Assembly (NCBI GenBank): GCA_036365145.1
Contig: JAEOAD010002231.1
Coordinates: 3,947,501-4,011,500, forward strand
DNA: 64,000 nucleotides
From: Orientallactaga sibirica
Taxonomy: Eukaryota > Chordata > Mammalia > Rodentia > Dipodidae
Direction: 5' to 3'
The notes under the pieces are model-generated. The model ran no database searches. It was not told the origin of the DNA and saw only the letters and a program-made list of their open reading frames with translations. The translations under genes and the position numbers were made by a program. Numbering within the stretch: the stretch's first letter is position 1; every line of letters begins with the position of its first letter. Below are positions 56,763-64,000 of the stretch, in pieces.

Positions 56763-56884
56763 AGACAGGCACATGTGCCCACACATATATGAACACCTAT
56801 ACACACTTGCACACCCATAAACATGCAAAAATATTGTGAATAGTGTTCAATAAAATTAACACCCAAAGAATTCCATGAAAAACA

Positions 56885-57035
56885 TGTAATCCATCGCCAT
56901 GGTCCTCTTCCCTACAGAGATGGACTGAGGCCTTCATGATTCCACAGTGAATACCAATCACTCCACTAAGGAGGGCCCTCAGTGAAACAGAGGCAGGGGA
57001 TATAAGAGTACAGCCATTTTAAAAAGCTAAAAATG
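56885..57035 (+). mobile_element. L1-type 3' end, short
   Basis: GATGGACTGAGGCC, GTGAATACCAATCACTCC and GAGGGCCCTCAGTGAAAC match the last part of the copy at 50146. Confidence 0.6.
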
Positions 57036-57039
57036 TGTG

Positions 57040-57237
57040 CCACAGAGATGGCTCAGCAGTTGAGGAACTTGCCTATAAAGCCTAATGACCTGGGTTCAGT
57101 TCCCTAGTACCCACATAAAAATCCACAAAGTGACACATACATCTGGAATTTGTTTACAACAGCTAGAGGCCCTGAAGTACACACATTCTCTCTCTCTCTC
57201 TCTCTCTCTCCCATCTATGTCTGCAAATAAATAATTT
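57040..57237 (+). mobile_element. DIP SINE
   Basis: GCCACAGAGATGGCTCAGC head, (TC)n run at 57188-57210, AAATAAATAAT tail interrupted by the next B1. Confidence 0.88.
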
Positions 57238-57388
57238 TTTTGTTTTTTTGAGACAAGGTTTCACTCTAGCACCAGGCTGATCTGGAATTCATTATGTAGT
57301 CTCAGGGTGGCCTTGAACTCACGTCCATCCTCCTACCTCTGCTTCTCAAGTGCTGGAATTAAAGGCATGTGCCACCATGCCCAGCCTG
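57238..57388 (-). mobile_element. B1 SINE
   Basis: TTTTTTTGTTTTTTTGAGACA, TCTGGAATTCATTATGTAG and AATTAAAGGCATGTGCC. It lies in the A/T-rich tail of the DIP element. Confidence 0.9.
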
Positions 57389-57692
57389 GCTAAAATATTT
57401 TTTTTAATAAAATAAATTTTTTTAATGTTATAATAAAAAAAGAAAAAATGTAATGGTCTAGAGAAATCTTTCCACTTTGGTCACAGTTAATTTTTTTCCT
57501 CCCAGAGCTTCTGATTTTTTTTTTTTATTAAACCAAGAACTATTCGCAGTCCTCTCCCACTCATCACTTAGCTATCTTTACCTAAAAGTGTGTTCCATAA
57601 CCTGCTGGTCCAGAGCCTCTGCTGGTTTAGAAAATCAATTATATTCATGTACATAGAACTTCAAACACATATGTTATTATAAATTTAAATAG

Positions 57693-57900
57693 AATCAAGG
57701 ACTGAAGGGATGGCTTAGCAGGTAAAACACTTGCCTCTGAAGCCTAAGGATCCAGGTTCAATTCCCTAGAACCCCCATAAGCCAGATGCACATGGTAGTG
57801 CATGCATCTGGAGTTTGTTTGCAGTGGCTAGAGGCCCTGATGCACCCATTCTTTCTCTCTCTAATAAATAAATAAGTCAGTAAATAAATAAAAATAAAAT
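57693..57900 (+). mobile_element. DIP SINE
   Basis: GGACTGAAGGGATGGCTTAG head, GGTTCAATTCCCTAGAACC and a short TC run; tail of AAATAAATAAG and ATAAATAAAAAT. Confidence 0.88.
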
Positions 57901-58084
57901 ATTAAAATAATTAAACAGAATAAAATATAGACAGGAACTAGAAAAAAGGTGAGTGAAGTCCCTTTTATTTGAAGCATTGCTGTGTTTGCTGTTTTAAAGT
58001 GGCTTAGCAGTCAATAGGCTTTTTCTAGTACTGAATTCTCCAGGTCCTGGCAGAACACTGTTACCTTCTCTTCAGTGAGTCAAT

Positions 58085-58445
58085 TATAGTGTCCAGTGTG
58101 ATGGCATTTATTGAGCATTGCCTTTGTGCCACAACATTTACATATTTTCATCTTCTTTTCCAAGCTAGATCTCACTCCATAGCCCAGATTGGCCAGAAAC
58201 TCACTCTAGCTCAAAATGACCTTGAATTTATGGCAGTCCTGCCTGAGCCTCCTAAGTGCTGGAGTTACAAGCATGAGCCATACCACCCAGCTGACATTTG
58301 TGTTTTCTGAAGATTGAATGAACAGTCCTATGAGACAGATCTGATCATTCCTGTTTTATAAGCACAGAACTGAGCTGAAAAATAACTTTATTCTAGATAG
58401 TCTTGAAGAGAGCAGAAATGAGGCTAAAGTCCAGATATGTTATTT
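58085..58445 (+). mobile_element. MIR SINE split by a B1-like element
   Basis: Left part TTTATTGAGCATTGCCTTTG (58109-58128); right part ATGAGACAGATCTGATCATT and TGTTTTATAAGCACAGAACTG (58330-58375). Together they follow MIR order. Confidence 0.5.
58157..58302 (-). mobile_element. B1-like SINE, old
   Basis: CTAGATCTCACTCCATAGCC, GACCTTGAATTTATGGCAG and GCTGGAGTTACAAGCATG; inside a MIR. Confidence 0.7.
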
Positions 58446-59719
58446 AAAACCTGTGTCCTTTCCATCAATAATACTTTCTTCATTAAAAGTAACATACTCC
58501 TTACCTTCTATAACCTGTAAGTTGTCAGTTTCAAATGAAAAAAAAAAAAATCTGATTGTCAAAGCAAGTAATTGTTGAATGATATTTTCAATGTTAACAT
58601 ACATGTTTAGCATTTTAAGAAACTGGAGGTCAGAAAGCATCACTGATGAATAGTGGGTTCATTGCCAACTTAAAAGAAAACAATTTCTTGGTGCTACTCC
58701 TTTAATCAATCCACAATTTAAAAACAACAAGAGAAATTTTTGTTTGCTTTTTTTAACAACAGTTTTTTTTTTTTTACTTACATTTGTGTGTGCATGCGAG
58801 TACATGGGCAATGCCCAGATCCTCTTGCTGCTGCAAACACCAGACACTTGTGCCGCTTTTTTTCACCCAGCTTACATGGGTGGCTTGGGAATTGATCCCA
58901 GGCCAGCAGGCTTTGTAAGCAACCACCTTTAACCACTGAGCCATCTTCCTAGCTCCCTGTTTGCTTTTCAGTAAGAACAGACAATGAAAATCTAATGATA
59001 ATAAGAGAAATGAAATGAAAACATAAAAGTCAAAAAAGAACAAAAAAGAAAACGGGAGAAATAACTGAAATCCCTGGAACTGAGACTGTGTCCACCTGCA
59101 GAAAAGTGTTTATGTAGACACATTCCATGAGCAGACTGTTGCTGGGACACAGCTTAGTGCAGCCTTGAGCAGATGTGTGATCCTAGCATTAACCTATCAG
59201 CAAGGATAGAAGCTGGATGTAGCAATAGGAGTTTTTACACTACTATAGCCAAATACTTAAGTGACTGAAGGTCATGGGAGGGACATGGAGTATATAATTA
59301 TAGGGAGATACATGATTATGTGTAGAGAAAAATGGTGTGTGGATACTCAGGGACAGAAGGAAAAATAGTTTGATGTGTATGTATATGATGATCTGGAAAG
59401 TATCTTCAGATTGTATTTCCAAGAAATGACTTATGTCATTTAAACCACTCATTCTAAAGGAATACTGAAATGAAAAGAGATGACACCATGTCAGTGGAAG
59501 TGCTGCCCTTTGCTGTGCTTGTTCCCAGGCAAGGTCACACAATCAGTTCTCAAAATTCCAACCACACTAGGAGTTGGCAAAATGCCTTCAGCTAGTGATG
59601 CCATAACACAGCAATCTGTATTAATGCTGATCTTAGTGACATTTGGTAGGTGCTATGACCTTAGTGACATTACTAACATGGTTGTTCAAAGAATGAGTAA
59701 TCTGTCAAAAACAAATTAA
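58446..59719. other. 5' flank around a DIP SINE
   Basis: Outside 58757-58957 I see no repeat or gene; frames at 59243-59719 are unsupported. Confidence 0.5.
58757..58957 (-). mobile_element. DIP SINE, diverged
   Basis: T run, TG-rich instead of GA-rich left part, CAGCTTACATGGGTGGCTTGG, and ACTGAGCCATCTTCCTAGC head complement. Confidence 0.8.
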
Positions 59720-59937
59720 AGGGTTAGAGAAATGACTTAGCAGTTAAGGTGTTTGCCTGCAAAGCCAAAGGACCCAGGTTTGATTCCCAAGGACACACAT
59801 AAGCCAGATGAACAAGGTGGCACATGAGTCAGGAATTCATTTGCAGCAGCTAAAGGCCCTGGTGAGCCCATTATCTATCTGCCTCTTTCTCTGCTCTCTT
59901 TCTATTTCTCAAATGAATAGGATAAAATAAAAATTTA
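59720..59937 (+). mobile_element. DIP SINE with target-site duplication
   Basis: GGGTTAGAGAAATGACTTAG head and tail ending TAAAATAAAAATT. AAAAACAAATTA is present on both sides (59708 and 59938). Confidence 0.9.
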
Positions 59938-61303
59938 AAAACAAATTAGATCTAGACCATAACAAAATGTCTGGCTTTTCTTCATTTTCCATAAATAGCC
60001 TTGCGTGATGGGGGTGGTCTATAGTTTTCTATTATCCGGAAAGCAATGCATTGGAAACATGTAACTCACTAATATGTCCTCTCTCGTCTCTTACCTCATG
60101 ACTTCCTACTGTCCTTCATGCATCACAAAGCAGAAATACAGAGTTACTCTGAAACACTGACAAACATTGATACCCGTAGAAAGTGTAACAGTACTAACAG
60201 AGACGGGAAGGGTGACCACATTCGTATTTGTTTTTTAACTTTCCCCTGCATTTAGGTACAGTCCAGGGCAACTTGAAATATTTATGTAAACTTTTCTTTC
60301 TAGGTTCCTCTAGCCTAATTCAAACATATAACATTTTTCATGCTAAAAACCTTTCAAAATCCTTTCTTCTACCTTTATGAACAGTTCAGCACATTAATTT
60401 TGTCTGTAGGGACCCTGCTGCACAACAGCACATGAAAACTTCTTCCTCCTATCTAACTGTAACTTAGTTCCTACTAAGAAGCCTTTCCACTCCCTACCAC
60501 ATACCCAGCCCATTGTTACCACCATTCTCTTCTCAACTTTTGAGAAATAAATATTTTTATAGTACACATAGAGTGAGAGCATGTGGTTCTTGATTTCTAA
60601 TCCTCAGAGTGATTTGGGTCTAGGGAGATGGCTCACTGGGTCAGAGCATTTGCTGTGCAAGCATGAGGACCTGAGTTGGATGCCCAGCAGCCACTTCAAA
60701 AGCCAGGCATGACCACACGTGTCTATGACTCCAGCTCTGAGAATGGATGAGACATGAGAATTGTTGAGCTCATTAGTCAGCCAGTCTAACTGAAAAATGA
60801 CATGAGCTCTAGATTCAGTGAATGATTCTGTCTGAAGGAAGTAAGGCAGAAGAGTGATAGAGGAAGACACCCTTTCTCTTCTGTTCTCTACCTGTACATA
60901 TATGTATATACCATATACACACGTACACACAAAGATTAAAGATCATATTATCCAAGATTTTACAAAATCAGGATATCCTACACTTTGTTTTATATTTTAT
61001 GAATGAGTATACATATTGACTTTACTATAAGTAATGCATATTTTATTCAAAATGAAAAATAGAAACCAAAAGAATGAAAGGCATAAGCAAAATGATAGGA
61101 TAAATAATGAGCTGAAAATATCACAAATGTGAAAAATAATGAGTAACTTTATTAGTATCTTGACAGAAAGAGTTCAAGGTAATTGATAGGAAAGATAGTA
61201 ATGCCCCAATAATAAAGCATGACAAAGGTCATGAACAGACATTTCATAGAAAAGAAAATGAAAATAGTTCCTCTGCTACAATTGTGCCTTTAAAAATACA
61301 AAA
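59938..61303. other. 5' flank around a B4-like SINE
   Basis: Outside 60612-60860 there is A/T-rich sequence with a short ATAT/ACAC run at 60895-60930. No gene. Confidence 0.5.
60612..60860 (+). mobile_element. ID/B1 composite SINE (B4-like)
   Basis: GGGTCTAGGGAGATGGCTCAC, GCAAGCATGAGGACCTGAG, then AAGCCAGGCATGACCACACG and a GATTCTGTCTGAAGG end. Confidence 0.65.
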
Positions 61304-61540
61304 TCATGGCTGGAGAGATGGCTTAAGGCACTTGTCTGTGATGACTAAGGACCCAGGTTTGATTCCCCAGTACCCACGTAAGCCAGATGTACAAGGTGAG
61401 GCCTGTATCTGGAGTTTGTTTGCAGTGGCTAGGCGCCCTGGAGCACCCATTCTCTCTCTCTCTCTCTCTCAATCTCTCTCTCTCTCTCCCTCTCTCCCTC
61501 TCTCCTTCTCTCTCTCTCTCTCTCTTTCTCATAAATAAAA
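61304..61540 (+). mobile_element. DIP SINE with long TC run
   Basis: GGCTGGAGAGATGGCTTAAG head (a few bases lost in the A-box region), TC/CTCC run at 61451-61530. Confidence 0.92.
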
Positions 61541-61989
61541 TATTTTTAAAAAACTATTAAAATAGAGAATCATATTAATTTTTTCTGTAAAAATGTTTTC
61601 TCTATAAGCTTAAGAAAAGGGAACTGGGGATCCTAGTCTAGAGAATGTTAATTAGTTTGAGGGAAAAGCCTGGATGGGTTGTAATTAATGACAAAGAATG
61701 CCACTTGCAGAGAAATAATGTTAGTCAGAATTTTGCAAATTAAAGAAACAGTTATGGGAATAAATGGAACATAAAGTATATATAAACCACACAGTGAAGA
61801 AGCTTGTCTGTGAAAGGGAGGGGAACATGATACCAGCTAGATGGAAAAAAGGTTTCAGCCTGTCCATGTGTCTAGCAGATGCTGACTATTGATTTTTTTT
61901 CTCATTTCTTGCCTTTTTGTTAAGCTTATCTTAAGCTTCTTAGATGGCACATCACACCTACAGAACTTATAAAACTTTTAAAAAAGGTA
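61541..61989. other. 5' flank, nothing recognised
   Basis: Apparently unique, A/T-rich. Confidence 0.5.
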
Positions 61990-62214
61990 AGGGCTGGAGT
62001 GATTGCTTAGCAGTTAAGGCACTTGCCTTCAGAACCTAACTACTTGAGTTTGATTCCCCATTGCCCACATAAAGCCAGATGCATAAAGTGGAGCATGCAT
62101 AAAGTGGAACAGTTTGTGTTCAGTGGCTGGAGGCCTTGGTGTGTCCATTCTCTGTCTGTCTCTCTTCTATCTCTATCTACTTGCAAATAAATAAATAAAA
62201 ATATATTAAAAAAA
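61990..62214 (+). mobile_element. DIP SINE
   Basis: GGGCTGGAGTGATTGCTTAGC head and GAGTTTGATTCCCCATTGCC; an internal repeat of GCATAAAGTGGA(A/G)C (62082, 62099); AAATAAATAAATAAAAAT tail. Confidence 0.9.
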
Positions 62215-62217
62215 TAA

Positions 62218-62365
62218 TTGCCAGGCACGGTGGCTCATGTCTTTAATCCCAGAACTTAGGAGGTTGAGGAAGAAGGATTGTTGTGAGTCTGAGGCCAGCC
62301 TGGAGTATAGAGTGAGTTCCAGGTTACCATGGGCTAGAATGAGAACATGCCTTAAAAAAATTAAT
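62218..62365 (+). mobile_element. B1 SINE
   Basis: TGCCAGGCACGGTGGCTCATG to GAGAACATGCCTTAAAAAAA; joined to the DIP tail on its left. Confidence 0.9.
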
Positions 62366-62629
62366 TAACACATAAGAATCACCCATATGAACATGGTGTC
62401 ATGATGTTTTTGCATATTTATATATTGTATAATGCTCCAGCTCCAGTCAGGATGAACAAATCTATCTTTCAAACTTTTATCATTTCATTGTAATAAAAAC
62501 ATTTAAAATCCTTTTATTTCGCTTACTATTTTTGCATGTGCATGTGTAGTCGGTGTGATATGGTGTGTGCATGTCTCTGTTGGTATGTGTGGTGTATGCA
62601 TGTATGTGTATATAGACGCATGCCCAGTG

Positions 62630-62880
62630 CATGCAGCCAGAGGAGAGTGAATGTAGGGTGTCCACCTCCATTACTAATCTACTTGCTTCCTTGAAATGAA
62701 GTCTATTCACTAAGTCCGGAGCTTTGGTGATTTCACAAGCTCCAGAGATTCTCCAGTCTCTGCTCCCCATAGGGCTGGGTTTCAGACCCCACTATTTACA
62801 TGGGTTCTGGGGAATCAAACTCAGTGGTCTCAGCATTGCACAGGAAGTCTCTTAGCTGCCAAGCCATCATGCCACCCCTC
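62630..62880 (-). mobile_element. B3-like SINE
   Basis: CTTGAAATGAAGTCTATTCAC, TTTACATGGGTTCTGGGGAAT and GCCAAGCCATCATGCCACC. TG-rich sequence at 62530-62610 is its probable tail. Confidence 0.68.
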
Positions 62881-62939
62881 ATCTAGCTATTTGATATGTA
62901 CAGTACATCTGTAAGCATCCTGCTATACACACTGGAACT

Positions 62940-63150
62940 TCTTGCTTCTAGCTGTAAGTTGGTGCCCATTGATCAACCTTTGCCTACATCTCTCCCCTCT
63001 CTTCCCAACTACTGGTAACCACCATTCCATTCCCAACTTCTACAAAGTTTTAGACTTTGCATGAATAAGACCATAGACTACTTATCTTTCTCTGTCAGGT
63101 ATATTTCACCTAACATAATGATCTCTAGGTTCATAGATCATTTCAAGGTA
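62940..63150 (-). mobile_element. L1M 3' region, antisense
   Basis: GGTAACCACCATTCCATTCC, TATTTCACCTAACATAATGA and CTAGGTTCATAGATCATTTC match the region seen at 22000 and 31860. Confidence 0.62.
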
Positions 63151-63418
63151 CAGTTAAGTATAAGAAAAGGGCAAAATATATCATACTAAGATAATGCTGC
63201 CCAGAAACAGAAGTACTATTAGAAAATTCCCTCCCAGCACCTTTCATTGGATACATTTTTATACGATGTGATACTATATTTCTCTTTACAGTTGGGTACT
63301 ATTTCTATCCCTCAGTCCAATCTGGCTGTGTTTTTGCAATAGAGGTCTCTTAAAATTCTTTTTGTCTTATGTGGGTCTCCTTGTAATGTGTTTTATTAAA
63401 CAAAACCTGTATTCAGGC

Positions 63419-63570
63419 TTTTTTTTTTTTTCAAGGTAGGGTCTCACTCTAGCTCAGGCTGACTTGGAATTCACTATGTAATCTCAGGGTGGCCTTGAAC
63501 TCATGGCGATCCTCCTACCTCTGCCTTCTGAGTGCTGGGATTAAAGACATGTGCCACCACACCCAGCTTC
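63419..63570 (-). mobile_element. B1 SINE
   Basis: T run, TCAAGGTAGGGTCTCACTC and GGGATTAAAGACATGTGCC. TTCAGGCTTTTT is present on both sides (63412 and 63569). Confidence 0.93.
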
Positions 63571-64000
63571 AGGCTTTTTATTTTTAAATAAAGCTTTTGT
63601 GACCTAAAGTCTTCTGAAATTATCTAGGAAAAGTACTATATGCTCCTTCTAAACCCATCCATACACCCTTAGTGTCTTCTGTGTATTCCCCAGCATCCCT
63701 CAGCTTTATCTTTAGAACATGCTTCTCTGAGAGTGATCTGAGCAGTGTCTTCTCAGAAGTTCTTAATTTCAGCACTGCATTTTCCATCACAGTATATCAT
63801 TATACACATTGATACATTGAGCCTACATCAATCACACTTCTCTCCATAGAAATATAAAAAATAACTGGCACCACAACACAATCAGCTTCTTATATCCTCA
63901 TGTTTTTACAAAAACATTTTTTGAAAAACTGCTATGAATAGTATAAGCCATCCTTAATCACTTTCAAAGATTTATGCATATAGGCAGTGATTTCTGATTT
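63571..64000. other. 5' flank to window edge, nothing recognised
   Basis: Apparently unique; no exon of a neighbouring gene seen. Confidence 0.5.

Noticed and set aside
56310..56866. Overlapping Cys/Val-rich frames that look like a repeat protein
   Set aside because: They translate the minisatellite and CA runs; the period follows the DNA repeat.
1666..62214. tRNA-like heads with A and B boxes at many sites
   Set aside because: They are the promoters of tRNA-derived SINEs, with SINE bodies and tails, not tRNA genes.
45012..64000. PPA2 exons expected from mammalian synteny
   Set aside because: No matching coding segment on either strand; the gene probably begins beyond the right edge.

Overview
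This is a stretch of rodent nuclear DNA, almost certainly from a jerboa or close relative (Dipodoidea, e.g. Jaculus). The strongest clue is the dominant SINE: a B2-superfamily, tRNA-derived element with a head like GGCTGGAGAGATGGCTTAG, a TC-rich stretch and an AAATAA-rich tail. I recognise it as the jerboa DIP family, here in three structural variants. Rodent B1, ID, B1/ID composites and B3-like SINEs are also present, with Lx-like and older L1 remnants, L2 and MIR. The species call rests on repeat recognition, not a database search.

Only one gene is well supported: ARHGEF38, on the minus strand. Its first coding exon is at 44801-44996 and its second at 7575-7762. They join in frame across a 37,038-bp intron with consensus GT and AG ends, giving the first 128 residues: a basic, Ser/Arg-containing N-terminus and the first helix of the DH (Rho guanine exchange) domain. 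The rest of DH, the BAR domain and the SH3 domains lie beyond the left edge. So 1-7574 is intron 2 (partial), 7763-44800 is intron 1, and 44997-64000 is 5' flank. In human the next gene upstream is PPA2, roughly 80 kb away; no PPA2 exon is visible here.

Layout: 1-7574 intron 2 with a few SINEs and one L1-type 3' end. 8576-11336 in intron 1 is a recent head-to-tail duplication of a 1.39-kb unit carrying TG tracts, perfect palindromes and SINE fragments. 11.6-21.1 kb is a dense L1/SINE zone with a twin-primed L1 tail, an LTR-like block and old L1 ORF1 and ORF2 fossils. 22-44 kb has scattered SINEs, MIR, L2, MaLR-type LTRs and a clean solo LTR nested inside a DIP SINE. The 5' flank holds a CpG-poor promoter region, a small candidate terminal exon near 49.1 kb, a chain of two insertions sharing one 15-bp target (50.1-51.4 kb), and a minisatellite of about 11 units (56.1-56.8 kb).

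Most of the longer open frames are by-products of repeats: SINE bodies, purine or pyrimidine tracts, GATA and TG runs, and the minisatellite. No bacterial-type features, tRNA or rRNA genes or CRISPR arrays were found. I saw no clearly new biological system; the most notable structures are the tandem duplication with its palindromes, the nested insertions, and the unassigned small exon-like ORF.
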